From positions 1 through 57,897 of the IMG/VR virus record IMGVR_UViG_3300027985_001099: a stretch of 57,897 nucleotides of DNA; one strand, given 5' to 3'. The translations under genes were made by a program, and so were the position numbers. The notes beneath the pieces were generated by a model, which was not told the origin of the DNA, searched no databases, and was given only the letters and a program-made list of their open reading frames with translations. Origin of the DNA: a virus. Within the stretch, counting starts at the first letter, position 1. Every line of letters starts with the position of its first letter. Shown here in pieces: positions 17,784-27,165 of the stretch.

Positions 17784-19853
17784 TCAAGCGAGTTGTGACG
17801 CGATTTTCGCCAAACGTGACGAGTTCCGATTTTCCACCCGTGGTTTGCCCACTTGCCGCACCATGGAATTGTCGTCCCACTCGGCGGCCCAGGAGGGCGG
17901 GGCGTCCCAGTCGATGTGCTCGAGGGCTATCCATCGGGTTAAGCACAATGCGGCGTCATAAACCAGGTGATCCCACGCTTCGTTGCGCTGCCGGCGTGTG
18001 TTTTCCCATTTCCCTTTCGCATTCTTGGTCTCCACGGTTAACTCACTGTATACCGAATCCGGGAGCCACATGGGGAAGTGGATCATCCCCCCGCCCGGGG
18101 TCACCCGGTCTAATTGTTTATCAATCCCATCCTTGACTAAATCGGTGTTGATCCGCAAAACAGGGACATCCCCACGGGCGCCGGCGTGCCTGTCTTTGCG
18201 TTCCGAGTCCGGGTAGGTTAGCTGGATACGCGGCGACGCGGCGGTACCATCGCCCTTTACTAGCAAAAATCTACTCTGCAGCTGGCCGTCCACCCCCCGG
18301 AGTTTTCGCCAGAAATCGTAGGCCTTTGCGGTTACCCCTTCGCGGCCGCCAGAATCACAGGCCGTCATTTTTATGGCCATGGTTCGACCAGAGCCGTCAC
18401 TCAACGGGTACTCCTTGCGGATCACCTGGTCTATCAGTAGGTCCCAGTCCTCTAGGTACGCCCCAGGGCTAATCCACTCGCGATCGCCGTCGGCATCCGT
18501 GCGGTTGGACTTGCGGATCTCGAAACTGTCGATTATCCACTTATCCCCGGCCACGCCAGTCCCCTGTACTTGAACCCGGAAGCTGTGCTTTTGCACGTCA
18601 ACGCACGCTGTCAAAAACCGCGTTTCACGTGGAACAACGCGCTCCCCCAGGTCCTCGGCGCGGGCCTTTAGGTTCTCGGGAAGCCTCTGAACGGCCAACT
18701 GTTTAGGCACATACGGCAGGCCCTGATCGGTATTGACTGTAGTCTTGAGCGCAATTTCAGACCCGGTGCTCTCGTACTCAGCCACGGCCTGCAGGTACTT
18801 TAACATCAGGTCTGACCAGCTGGCGAAAGCCGCGCACACCCCTTTCAGCCAAAAACTGGCGATATTGCTGTATGCTGGTGTCCCGCCCCGGTTACCATCC
18901 TTGTCGATAGTCTCGCCATCGCGTAGCCAGACCCCACCGAGATTTAGCTCTCGTTTGTCCGCGTGGGTGTGTACCCCGCCGCAAAACGGGCAGACCATGA
19001 CCGTGCTTTTTGCGGCTTCGCTGGGATCCGGGTCGGTTCCCGGTACCAGCAAATGGAAATCCGGCTCAAACCATTCCTGGCAATGCTGGCACTGCCAATA
19101 GTACCGGCGCCGGTCACCGCGGTTGTACAGCGCTAGGATCCCCTGCACGGGTGGGGCCTCGTGACGGGACCGCGGCATCCAGTCGCGTTGCTCGATATTG
19201 TACCCGGGGCTGGACTCAGCTACCGTCATCGCGTAGCGCCGGAATGTCGTGGTGCGCTTTCTGGCTAGGTCGAATACTGCGCCCTCGCCGTCAACGTCTA
19301 GCGGCATTCGGTCGATGTCCGTGATCCAGACGTAGCGAAAGGCCCGGCTCGATAGCTGGTTAACAGTTGGCCAAGCCATGCTCAAATACATTCCGGACCG
19401 ATACAACTTGGTGTATATGCTGTCTGCTTCTTTACGAGGCACCAATTTGGCCCCAACGGCTCGAGTCCATCGGTGAAAACGGTTGATGCGGATCTTGGAA
19501 AACTCTCGGGCGTTCTTTTCGTCCATGTGGACTATGAGCATGTCTGACGGGTCGGTATCGACGGTGTGCCCTATCCAGTTGAAGACGCAGTCTGTCTTCG
19601 CTGACTGCGCCGGGCCGACAAATATCGCGGCCTGAAACTTGATCGATGTCAATGTTTGCATGAACTCGACCATGTATGGGACCACGTCATTGTCCCAAGG
19701 GCCGACAAACGCCCCGGGTGTATTCAGATACCGGTTTTTTTCGGCCCACTCGTCGACGGTAAAGTCCTCCGGGGGACGCAGACCCTCGGCGCAATCCGCG
19801 ACGATCTCCCCGAGGAAGCCGTACCTAGTCGGTTGAGCCCTCTTGTTCGCCAT
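17784..19853 (-). CDS. Terminase large subunit (lambda A / GpA family)
   Basis: 689 aa. The ATPase part has a Walker A-like FVGPAQSAKT (about residue 78-87), DPSDMLIVHMDEKNAREFSK and a Walker B-like YVWITDIDR (about 175). Two Cys pairs (CQHCQEW and CPFCGGVH, residues of about 265-300) form a zinc-binding insertion seen in this family. The nuclease part has TACVDVQKHSFRVQVQGTG and TACDSGGREGVTAKAYDFWR. It pumps DNA into the prohead and cuts it, by lambda analogy at cos. No cos site could be identified by reading. A parS-like site lies inside at 18621. Confidence 0.92.
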   Translation of the reverse strand: MANKRAQPTRYGFLGEIVADCAEGLRPPEDFTVDEWAEKNRYLNTPGAFVGPWDNDVVPYMVEFMQTLTSIKFQAAIFVGPAQSAKTDCVFNWIGHTVDTDPSDMLIVHMDEKNAREFSKIRINRFHRWTRAVGAKLVPRKEADSIYTKLYRSGMYLSMAWPTVNQLSSRAFRYVWITDIDRMPLDVDGEGAVFDLARKRTTTFRRYAMTVAESSPGYNIEQRDWMPRSRHEAPPVQGILALYNRGDRRRYYWQCQHCQEWFEPDFHLLVPGTDPDPSEAAKSTVMVCPFCGGVHTHADKRELNLGGVWLRDGETIDKDGNRGGTPAYSNIASFWLKGVCAAFASWSDLMLKYLQAVAEYESTGSEIALKTTVNTDQGLPYVPKQLAVQRLPENLKARAEDLGERVVPRETRFLTACVDVQKHSFRVQVQGTGVAGDKWIIDSFEIRKSNRTDADGDREWISPGAYLEDWDLLIDQVIRKEYPLSDGSGRTMAIKMTACDSGGREGVTAKAYDFWRKLRGVDGQLQSRFLLVKGDGTAASPRIQLTYPDSERKDRHAGARGDVPVLRINTDLVKDGIDKQLDRVTPGGGMIHFPMWLPDSVYSELTVETKNAKGKWENTRRQRNEAWDHLVYDAALCLTRWIALEHIDWDAPPSWAAEWDDNSMVRQVGKPRVENRNSSRLAKIASQLA
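18621..18636. promoter_or_regulatory. parS-like site 3
   Basis: CGTTTCACGTGGAACA, 14 of 16 positions of the parS consensus, inside the large terminase gene. The core TTTCACGTGGAAC keeps the central CACGTG. Confidence 0.65.
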
Positions 19854-20547
19854 CCGTGGCCACCATGTCGTCTAGGGTCACATCCAGACCCAATTCCCGA
19901 ATCTCGCTCAGGGTATTCTCCCCGTCCTTAGTGTCTCGCTGCTCTACCATCCGCATATGCAGCTCATCCAGCAGGGACCGCACCGCCCGGTCGAGGTATA
20001 TCCGCTGGTCATCGTCCAGGGGCGACACCCGATCTACGTCTTCTACCCAAAGCCGAGTGACGTTTTTTATCAGTTTGAAACACTCGCCGAATTTAACCGC
20101 CACGTCCTCGGCACGGAATAGAAACCCTGCGGTTTCCTCCCATTTCTGGCGTTTCAGCATAGCGTCCCAGTAGTCCTTTTGAATGGCTACCGGGAGGTCC
20201 TTAGGCTTGATGCTTTGCAGGTATTCGTCCATGTCGACAACCGGATTGCACAAGTACGGCGCAGCATCGGCGATAGCCCATACCGGGCTACCGTTGACCA
20301 ACGCGACGGGCTTCAACACTCCGATCTTTCTGGAAACCGTCTTTTTGTCTAAATGGAATATGCTGGCCAGGGCCGTAAGGCTAACCCCCCCGATCAAATC
20401 GCTTATGCCTAGCTGCGACGGCTTGGCCGTGACCTGCGGCGTGCCCGCGTACAGCTCCTGCATCTGCTCACGATTTTCAGCTCGGGTGACCGCGGCCTTT
20501 TGCCCAGCCTCGCTCGCGCCTACCGTTGACCTAGGTTTCCTTGCCAT
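19825..20547 (-). CDS. Terminase small subunit (DUF1441-type)
   Basis: 240 aa. An N-terminal basic tail is followed by a winged-helix-like DNA-binding region (GGVSLTALASIFHLDKKTVS, about residues 52-71) and then VWAIADAAPYLCNP and KPKDLPVAIQKDYWDAMLKR, typical of DUF1441 small terminases related to lambda Nu1. It would recognise the packaging site and load the large subunit. It overlaps the large subunit gene by 29 bp. Confidence 0.85.
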   Translation of the reverse strand: MARKPRSTVGASEAGQKAAVTRAENREQMQELYAGTPQVTAKPSQLGISDLIGGVSLTALASIFHLDKKTVSRKIGVLKPVALVNGSPVWAIADAAPYLCNPVVDMDEYLQSIKPKDLPVAIQKDYWDAMLKRQKWEETAGFLFRAEDVAVKFGECFKLIKNVTRLWVEDVDRVSPLDDDQRIYLDRAVRSLLDELHMRMVEQRDTKDGENTLSEIRELGLDVTLDDMVATDGEQEGSTD

Positions 20548-20609
20548 CCTTGGCTACTCAGCTAGTCCTCGTACCCAATAGACTAACACGAATTCCACGG
20601 GGCATGGAA

Positions 20610-20888
20610 TCAGGCGGGGCGTTCCGCCACCACCTTAACCTCAATGGTCCGCACTGCGGTGCGGCCTGCCGCCGTGCTGATCGTGTTCGTGACTGTGTAG
20701 CTAACCCCCTCGGTACCGCCGGACAGCCAAACCTTGGCATCCGTGCTGGTGTGCTCGGACCCGGCGATAGTGATCCCATCATCCGCTCGCCAGGTTGATG
20801 TGTTGATCGTGTCGGTACCGAGCCATCTGGCCCAGCGGATATCGTAGTCTAGCAGTTCCTCGGAATCCTTTATGAACAGCATAGTCAC
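20610..20888 (-). CDS. Small virion protein, Ig-like
   Basis: 92 aa, ATG at 20888 overlapping the previous stop. The pattern KDSEELLDYDIRWARWLGTD then INTSTWRADDGITI and a Thr/Ser-rich beta C-terminus (YTVTNTISTAAGRTAVRTIE) is common in phages and looks like an Ig-like decoration domain. It is grouped with fibre-type genes upstream of terminase. A virion role is inferred. Confidence 0.7.
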   Translation of the reverse strand: MTMLFIKDSEELLDYDIRWARWLGTDTINTSTWRADDGITIAGSEHTSTDAKVWLSGGTEGVSYTVTNTISTAAGRTAVRTIEVKVVAERPA

Positions 20889-21847
20889 CCTCCTGGGATC
20901 GTATCGTTGGTCCGGGTCTCGTGAGCAACCAAGGCCCGTACCTCGGGCTGCACCTCGGCGCCCCTTGTCTCACGACAAATCGAGGCCTCCCGGGTACCCG
21001 GTGTCGGGTCAACCCGCCTGGCGTCCGGTTCGACCAGTCGAGTGCGCAGCTTCGGCGCGTCCAGGAACGTCACCTGCACATACGCCATAATCGCTCTAGT
21101 GCTCTGCCCGATTACTGCAACACCCTCTAGCGGACGAAATGACTGCAGCTTGGCGGACACGATAGCGGGGCAGGCCGCAGCGTTTGCCTCCATGGCGACC
21201 GTTGCCACCAAGTCGGCATAGGCCATCACTACCGAGGCCGCAGTACCTTCCAGGGGTTTTTGAACCTCAAGGGATCCAATAGCCCCTGGAGCCGCCAAGG
21301 TGTCGGCGGCTAGGATTACTGTGGTTTCAAGACTCGCGGACCCTAGGGCGACAACGGCAGCTTCCCCGGAAATGGCTACGTAGACCTCGAGGTTACCGAG
21401 GGCAACCGCCTCGGCCGAAACCTCCGCGGCTAGCCGGGTCTCGGTGGTAAGTTCCGCCGCAGCTTCTGCCGACAGCGCGCAAGACCCAGACAGTAGCACT
21501 TGGGTTATTACGCTAGCCGACGTACCAACTGACGAACTCACCTCGGCCGATAGCGATACTTGCGTTTCGAGGGACGCATTGACCGCGGGCGACGATACGG
21601 CCGTGCCGGCAAGATTGTGCGCAGTTCCCCCGGCGAACGTTGCCTCCGCCGACGACACCACCGCCGCCGACCCCGATATGGGGTTTACGTTCTCAACCAG
21701 CCACTCCACGGCTATTTGAGTGACCCGGGCGTGTACCTGTGGGTCACTCACCAACAGCTCCACGGCTATTTGAGTGACCCTAGCGTCTACTGCATCAACC
21801 GAAACGAGCCATTCTTCCGCGATCTGCGTTATACGGGCATCGGTCAT
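20885..21847 (-). CDS. Ala-rich virion protein with N-terminal VTQIAVE repeats
   Basis: 320 aa. Three copies of a unit close to ARVTQIAVEWLV (residues 3-15, 22-34 and 41-53) start the protein. The two last are nearly identical at the DNA level (a 23-bp match at 21704 and 21760). The rest is an irregular repeat of short Ala/Val/Ser-rich strands such as ISGEAAVVALGSASLETTV, as in a fibrous shaft. Similar VTQIAVE units occur in phage fibre or head-fibre proteins, from familiarity. It is translationally coupled to its neighbours (ATGA overlaps). Confidence 0.7.
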   Translation of the reverse strand: MTDARITQIAEEWLVSVDAVDARVTQIAVELLVSDPQVHARVTQIAVEWLVENVNPISGSAAVVSSAEATFAGGTAHNLAGTAVSSPAVNASLETQVSLSAEVSSSVGTSASVITQVLLSGSCALSAEAAAELTTETRLAAEVSAEAVALGNLEVYVAISGEAAVVALGSASLETTVILAADTLAAPGAIGSLEVQKPLEGTAASVVMAYADLVATVAMEANAAACPAIVSAKLQSFRPLEGVAVIGQSTRAIMAYVQVTFLDAPKLRTRLVEPDARRVDPTPGTREASICRETRGAEVQPEVRALVAHETRTNDTIPGG

Positions 21848-22893
21848 GTCACAATCTCAACCCCGATGTTAGCCGAGTTCGCTCCGGCGGCAGTCCAGGC
21901 CACGCCGGTGTTGGGGTCGGTTTGGAAATGGTCTATCTGCTGGCTATACGCGTCCGTGGACGGTGACCACGATAGGCCGTTTCCCGTAACCGCGCCGGAT
22001 TTCACAATGGCCCGAATCGTCCGGCTGCCAGCATCGGTTTTTTTGCCTCGGTGCTTAACCGCCATGTTGTATATCGTCGGGCTACCTGAGAGCGCCGGGA
22101 ATGTGAACGTTGACTTGTGTCCTGCTGTATTTCCGTACAGGTACCCAGCGTCACCGTCACCGCCCCCCGTATCATTGACCAGAGTGTTGCCGACAGACCC
22201 TGAGGATTTCAGCAAATCTGCTTGTGCCGTGTCCCCGTTAGGCAGGTTCGTGATAAAGCGCTTATCGCTGATCGGGACCGTGAACGCGCTGGCGTCTTGC
22301 ACGATGTACCAATCATCAACGTATTTTGCTGGGGTGCCCGAGGCTGCCGTCCCCTGGCCGGATAAACACATGTATATAACATTATTGACGGTTTTCAGGT
22401 CACTGGCGGACACGCTAACCGCCGGGTCCGGGTTACCGTTTAAGTGGATCGCCAGAGTGCCCGCGGTGCCGTGCCAGTACAGCCGAACTTCAACGAATTT
22501 CCACAGGCCCGGGGGGACGACATTGTCCGCCGACGAACCTAACACTGTCAGGGCGTCACCGTAAACGGTGAGTCCGTTGTTGGCGTTGACGTACACCCCC
22601 GCATGTGTGGTCGGGCCATTTTGGTATGTCTTGGAGTCAGAAAACTGCAACAGACATGAGTTCTGCGCCCCGTTATCAAACTTGTGCGCAAAGCCGGCCT
22701 GCACGTACGGCAGGGCGGGGTCTAACAGCCGGGATAGGTTATTAAGCGTGTACTGGTACTGGAGACACCCGCCACCGAAACGCCCCCCGGATGGGAGGAA
22801 TGTGGTGTTGGACTCGGTTGCGGAATAGTTGTTTGCTGGCTCTGTGGTGTCGCCGTATAGGTCGAAGCCATCCTGCCACGTTAAAGTCGTCAT
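21844..22893 (-). CDS. Lectin-like (LamG/concanavalin fold) virion protein
   Basis: 349 aa, ATG at 22893 with GGGGAGCC upstream. The N-terminal 200 residues have the marks of a concanavalin/LamG beta-sandwich: WQDGFDLYGDT, SGGRFGGGCLQ, WKFVEVRLYWHGTAGTLAIH and YVDDWYIVQD. A second beta-rich domain follows. It probably displays a carbohydrate-binding or stabilising module on the particle. The function is inferred from fold-like patterns only. Confidence 0.7.
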   Translation of the reverse strand: MTTLTWQDGFDLYGDTTEPANNYSATESNTTFLPSGGRFGGGCLQYQYTLNNLSRLLDPALPYVQAGFAHKFDNGAQNSCLLQFSDSKTYQNGPTTHAGVYVNANNGLTVYGDALTVLGSSADNVVPPGLWKFVEVRLYWHGTAGTLAIHLNGNPDPAVSVSASDLKTVNNVIYMCLSGQGTAASGTPAKYVDDWYIVQDASAFTVPISDKRFITNLPNGDTAQADLLKSSGSVGNTLVNDTGGGDGDAGYLYGNTAGHKSTFTFPALSGSPTIYNMAVKHRGKKTDAGSRTIRAIVKSGAVTGNGLSWSPSTDAYSQQIDHFQTDPNTGVAWTAAGANSANIGVEIVT

Positions 22894-22920
22894 GATGGCT
22901 CCCCTTTGTGTCGTCAGGAC

Positions 22921-22938
22921 GGGCGGCTGAAAGCCGCC
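22921..22938 (-). terminator. Hairpin after the fibre-type gene
   Basis: GGCGGCT / AGCCGCC stem with a TTC loop on the minus strand, 6 bp after the stop of the 146-aa fibre-type gene. No T-run follows, so termination would be weak. Confidence 0.4.
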
Positions 22939-22943
22939 TCGAA

Positions 22944-23384
22944 TTAGTTATCGAACTGCACTGACAGGTTCGCCGCCTGGAATACCGGTGCCGAGTCACC
23001 ATTGTTGATGGTTTTTGGCACCGTCAGGGCCCCGTAGATGAGCTCGTTACCGCCACTGGAGGCGTCCATTATGGCAAAGTGGGTGACCAGGCCCCAGTCG
23101 GCGGTCGGGGCCGGAAACGTAATGGGGTTGTTGTTCGATGTGGTGCCGCTGGTACCGGTCGACGCTGTGGTGGACCCTGCCGCCTGGGTACCTGCCCAGT
23201 TTGCCAGGGAGCAGGTAATCGCAACTCGGGCGTAGGACCCACCGGAAACCTCAGTACCACCGCCCGCGTCGGCCGGCGCCGAGGTAAACAGGGCGACATA
23301 CACGGTAGCCGGCGGAGTAAACGCCTGGCCACGGAGCATCCAGTCGATCAGTTTGTTTTCTACGTAGTCTGAAAAAGCGGACAT
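22944..23384 (-). CDS. Tail fibre / virion structural protein
   Basis: 146 aa from the ATG at 23384 (GAGGGA upstream). The pattern is SDYVENKLIDWMLRGQ, PATVYVALFTSAP, GGSYARVAI, then a low-complexity Thr/Ser/Gly stretch, NNPITFPAPTADWG, THFAIMDA and NELIYGALTVPKTIN. It belongs to a widespread phage structural family usually annotated as tail fibre or head fibre protein. It begins the structural operon, downstream of the replication genes. Confidence 0.8.
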   Translation of the reverse strand: MSAFSDYVENKLIDWMLRGQAFTPPATVYVALFTSAPADAGGGTEVSGGSYARVAITCSLANWAGTQAAGSTTASTGTSGTTSNNNPITFPAPTADWGLVTHFAIMDASSGGNELIYGALTVPKTINNGDSAPVFQAANLSVQFDN

Positions 23385-23456
23385 GTTGTGTTCCCTCACG
23401 TTTCAGGCCCATCCTGGGCCATTAGGTGCCATTTTACGCCAGCATACCGGCGTTGG

Positions 23457-24824
23457 CTATTTCAGCAACAATCTCCGGGCTTGAACCAGAGCGTGCTGTA
23501 GTGTGCTCCGTCCGGCCAATACTTCGAGAACCCGGTAGTCCAGAGTCCCTTTAGCCAGCAGGTGATGGATGAAGCTGGGGCGGGTTTGCCCCGGGCGATG
23601 AAGCCGTTTGTTGAGCTGCTGGTATTGCTCTAGCGACCAGGTCAACCCGAACCACACGATGATCGACCCGCCAAATTGCAAGTTCAGGCCATGGCCTCCG
23701 CTCTGAGGGTGGACCAGCAAAATGTCGATCTTTCCGGCGTTCCAGTCGCGGACTGCGTTATCCTCCTGGTTTAGAACTACGGCCTGGGGGTACCGCTGCT
23801 TGATGCGTTGCATGTCCGTTTTGTAGCTGTATGCGACTAATACCGGATGCCCCGCAGCGGATTCGATCAGGTCATCTAGCGCCTCCAATTTGGCTGAGTG
23901 TACCTCGTGCGGCTGCCGCTCACCATCGTACACGCACCCGTTCGCAAATTGGAGCAGCTTGTTAGTTAGGATCGCCGCCGTCTTAGCCTCGATCAGGCTC
24001 TCATCCTCGGGGAGATCCAGCAGGTACTCCTTCGCAAAGTCACGGTACTGACGGGCTACGGTATCTGGAAGGCTAACGGGAATGTTGTTGTAGGTTACCG
24101 GCGGCAACTTGGGGTAATACTCCGCCGGCAGGCTATAGCATAACCCATCTAGTGCCGTCTCGATCTCCTGGGCGGCTCCCTTTCGGAGGGTGTACGTCCA
24201 TCCGGTATAATCCTCGTCAAACCACCGGCGCCTAAAACTGGTAACCGTTCGGCCAAGGGCCACGCCGGCGTCTAGCAAGAACACCTGAGCCCACAGGTCA
24301 ATATACCCCTTTGGCGCCGGCGTGCCGGTTAGCTCCACAAAGCGGTCCATGTGCTTACGGACAGAACAGACGGCCCCAAACCGGCTGAGCCGGCCAGTAC
24401 CGGTTCTGCGCTTGTGGTTTTTAAGCCCTGAGCTCTCGTCCCATATGACCATGTCGTACGGCCACTTTCGCCCATGTAGCTGTACCAGCCAGGGAATGTT
24501 CTCCCGGTTGATTATGTGGACCGGGGCCGGGTCAAACGCGGCTTTTTCCCGCTTAGCCACTGGTCCTACCAGTACGGAATAGGGCATCCACTTGGTGTGC
24601 TGCCAGCTGCCAATCTCATCGGGCCAAACGTCAGTGGCCACGCGTTTAGGCGCCACAACCAGGACCTTCCCGACCTCAAAGCTCATCAGCAGGTCTGCCA
24701 CCGCGGTCAGCGTGATCACGGTCTTCCCGGCGCCCATGTCCAACCAAAGCGCAATAACCGCCTGCTGTACCACCAGGTTCGAGAAATACGGCTGGTAGGG
24801 CCTAAGCTGAGATCGCGTCAACAA
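23457..24824 (-). CDS. SNF2-type DNA helicase
   Basis: 455 aa, TTG start at 24824 with AAGGGA upstream, overlapping the nuclease gene by 23 bp. Walker A DMGAGKT is near residue 30, motif II WDESSGLKN near 128, then an SNF2-type C-terminal lobe with HPQSGGHGLNLQFGGSIIVW and motif VI QYQQLNKRLHRPGQTR. It is the smaller phage type of SF2 translocase found with VRR-NUC and family A polymerase genes. It acts on DNA during replication or recombination. Confidence 0.88.
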   Translation of the reverse strand: MLTRSQLRPYQPYFSNLVVQQAVIALWLDMGAGKTVITLTAVADLLMSFEVGKVLVVAPKRVATDVWPDEIGSWQHTKWMPYSVLVGPVAKREKAAFDPAPVHIINRENIPWLVQLHGRKWPYDMVIWDESSGLKNHKRRTGTGRLSRFGAVCSVRKHMDRFVELTGTPAPKGYIDLWAQVFLLDAGVALGRTVTSFRRRWFDEDYTGWTYTLRKGAAQEIETALDGLCYSLPAEYYPKLPPVTYNNIPVSLPDTVARQYRDFAKEYLLDLPEDESLIEAKTAAILTNKLLQFANGCVYDGERQPHEVHSAKLEALDDLIESAAGHPVLVAYSYKTDMQRIKQRYPQAVVLNQEDNAVRDWNAGKIDILLVHPQSGGHGLNLQFGGSIIVWFGLTWSLEQYQQLNKRLHRPGQTRPSFIHHLLAKGTLDYRVLEVLAGRSTLQHALVQARRLLLK

Positions 24825-25089
24825 GGCGAAATCCCTTCGCTAGGTCATCAATAACGTACACCTCAAACCCTCGGTCCCGCAGCTCCTTATGCCGCAATAG
24901 CTGCTGTGAGGTCGGGTCTTCTCCCGGGGCTTTAAACTCTATGAACACGGCCTTACCGCGGCGCATTAACATCCGGTCAGGTCGGCCCCGCGGGACACCC
25001 CCTGACAACTTGTACACAAGCCAGCCAAAGCCGGCCGCATAGTCACACACTGACCTCTCTATGTGCGATTCCCGATACGTCTCGCCCAT
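24802..25089 (-). CDS. VRR-NUC domain nuclease
   Basis: 95 aa. The PD-(D/E)XK core is visible as GRPDRMLMRRGKAVFIEFKA, with Gln of SQQLLRHKELRDRGF following, preceded by a helical part starting ESHIERSVCDYAAGFGW. This is a stand-alone VRR-NUC of the typical phage size. It is probably a structure-specific nuclease working with the overlapping SNF2 helicase. Confidence 0.88.
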   Translation of the reverse strand: MGETYRESHIERSVCDYAAGFGWLVYKLSGGVPRGRPDRMLMRRGKAVFIEFKAPGEDPTSQQLLRHKELRDRGFEVYVIDDLAKGFRLVDAISA

Positions 25090-25099
25090 CCTGAGCCTC

Positions 25100-27151
25100 C
25101 TAGTCCTTGCGATAGCACCAACTGACGTAACCTGCAGCTTTCAACGGTAGCCCCGGCGCCCAGCTTGGTACCTGCTCCATGCACTCTATAAGCTCGTGCA
25201 GCCCTTGGTCGGGGGCGCTGCCGTCTGTGACCGATACGATCTCATCATGTACGTGCAACACAACCTCAATTCCTCGCCGGTCGGCTTGTACCAGCCCGTG
25301 GGCCAAAATATCCCGGGACACCGCCTGGTCGATATTCTCCGCCAGCTTGCCTGGGTGTGTGTTGAGCCGCACCCACTGTTTGCGCTCGTTTAGTCCCTCG
25401 TAGGTAATGCCGAGATGGTAGTCACCCCAAGGCATCCGGCACATTTCCAGAGCCGGCCTGCAGTAGTGCAGGCGGCGACCTGACGGCAGCAGGATCCGCA
25501 TAAACGGCCCATCGATATCGAATATCACCCGTCTAGCCCCCTCGCCAACTGCCTGTGGCTCGTGACTGGCAATGCAAAGTCTAGCCGCCTTGTCCAGGGC
25601 CCACCACCAATCGACGACCTTCGTATACGTGGCCCGGAAAACCTTAACCGATAGCTCCGCTTGTTCCGGTGTGAGGCGTACCCCCATATCCCAGGCGTAC
25701 CCAAGCAGCCCCGTTGCCGAGACCTCGCCAGTCTTTGGGTCCTCGATAACCTGCCCCTTGCTGAGCATGTACCCGCAGCCGAGAACCCCGGGCTTGGCCA
25801 CCGTGCGCTTAGTCTTATCCCCAGCTTTGTACTCCGCTTCGAGCACGGAATACGGCTTGTCGTAGATGTAGGTGGCAAAGTCTAGGTACGGACACCGGCC
25901 GGCTGCGAATACCTGAAGAATCTTTGGCTCGTCGGCCAGCCAGCCAAGTACCCGGTTTTCTATGGCGTTAAGGTCCGCTACCGCCAGGGCCTGCCCCTCG
26001 GGTGCCTGGATAGACCCGCGTACGCAAGATGACAACGTATCCATGACCGGTGCCGGGGATACCACCGATAATACCGCTGCAGATAGGTCCCCAACATCGC
26101 GCACTGCTTGCGAGTACTCTGGGTCCTTCTCAAGGGCTTTAACCGGTCGCGCCAGATTCTGCCCCTGTAGGATCCGGCCGGCAAACCTTCCAGTACGGAG
26201 AGCCCCTAAAAACTGAATCGTATTGCGTAGCCTACCGTCGGCGTCCACCGCCCGTTGAATGGCGTGGTATTTTTTCACGCTCGTCTTGGCAGACTGTTTA
26301 CGGAGCTCAAGTACCCTCCGCAGCTGACCGGACAAGGCCTCATCTTCGAGGGCCTTGCGGATGTGCCCCTTTTGCAAATCGTTGAATGGGTACCCGCGGG
26401 ACTGCGCCCAGGGGAGCAGCTGAGTGGCCGAATTGGAGTTAGCTAGCCTAGTTATCCGGTTTTGTTCTCCCAGCAGGTGCTGCAGCTCATCGCGGATTAC
26501 TGTGCAGGCGTTGTCGACCATGCGGAGGTTGATGGGTAGCCCGGCTTCGTTGATCCTGCGGTCAAGTCGCCACAGTTCAATCTCGCTATCCAAGGGCGGC
26601 CAGCGGCGAATGCGTCGGAATATGGCGCGCTCCGCGGCCACGTCGCGCCGGTTATAAAGCTTGAACGTCTCCCAAGCCTCCGGGTCTGTTGTCCGGTCCC
26701 GAAATCCGCCAGCAAAGGTTTTGGTTTTCGCATTGGGCGTACAAAAGCGCCGTATCAACGCCCTACCCTCCGCCATCTTCAGGTATTCTTCCGGCAATTT
26801 GATAACCTGGCCTGCCTTTTCCAGCTTGCCCGGTATCCCGAGGGACATGGCCCAGGCCATGGTGCAAAACCACTGGTGCAGGTCCATCGGGATCTGCAGG
26901 ACGTGCTCGAAAATGGTGAGCTCAAACGCCGCATTCCAAGCCTGCTTGCGTACCGATGGATCGCGAAGGAGACCTAGTAAGTCTTTGCCCAGGGTCTGTC
27001 CCTCGGCAAACACCACCTGCTCAATTGGGTCATCATTGACTGCCCACGACAGCATCAACGCCTCGGTGGAACGGTCCCGGGCATAACGGCTGACTCCGTC
27101 TTCTATGTTCCGCTTAGACCGGGTTTCGAAGTCCAAAAACAAGTAATCCAT
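25100..27151 (-). CDS. DNA polymerase, family A
   Basis: 683 aa from the ATG at 27151 (GAGGAACACC upstream). The 3'-5' exonuclease domain has DFETRS (D7, E9) and exo III in YNRRDVAAE (about 165-173). The polymerase domain has motif A VADLNAIENRVLGW, motif B (O-helix) KRTVAKPGVLGCGYMLSKGQ and motif C LHVHDEIV. It is the replicative polymerase of the lytic phase. Within the exo III region lies a 58-bp stretch that is duplicated exactly in the DUF3850 gene at 44135. A parS-like site lies just upstream of its start. Confidence 0.93.
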   Translation of the reverse strand: MDYLFLDFETRSKRNIEDGVSRYARDRSTEALMLSWAVNDDPIEQVVFAEGQTLGKDLLGLLRDPSVRKQAWNAAFELTIFEHVLQIPMDLHQWFCTMAWAMSLGIPGKLEKAGQVIKLPEEYLKMAEGRALIRRFCTPNAKTKTFAGGFRDRTTDPEAWETFKLYNRRDVAAERAIFRRIRRWPPLDSEIELWRLDRRINEAGLPINLRMVDNACTVIRDELQHLLGEQNRITRLANSNSATQLLPWAQSRGYPFNDLQKGHIRKALEDEALSGQLRRVLELRKQSAKTSVKKYHAIQRAVDADGRLRNTIQFLGALRTGRFAGRILQGQNLARPVKALEKDPEYSQAVRDVGDLSAAVLSVVSPAPVMDTLSSCVRGSIQAPEGQALAVADLNAIENRVLGWLADEPKILQVFAAGRCPYLDFATYIYDKPYSVLEAEYKAGDKTKRTVAKPGVLGCGYMLSKGQVIEDPKTGEVSATGLLGYAWDMGVRLTPEQAELSVKVFRATYTKVVDWWWALDKAARLCIASHEPQAVGEGARRVIFDIDGPFMRILLPSGRRLHYCRPALEMCRMPWGDYHLGITYEGLNERKQWVRLNTHPGKLAENIDQAVSRDILAHGLVQADRRGIEVVLHVHDEIVSVTDGSAPDQGLHELIECMEQVPSWAPGLPLKAAGYVSWCYRKD
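26629..26686 (-). repeat. 58-bp exact duplication, copy in DNA polymerase
   Basis: Identical base for base to 44135-44192 on the plus strand. Both copies are read in the same frame and code DPEAWETFKLYNRRDVAAE. Here it is the exo III motif region of the polymerase, so this is the parent copy. Confidence 0.9.
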
Positions 27152-27165
27152 GGTGTTCCTCACGA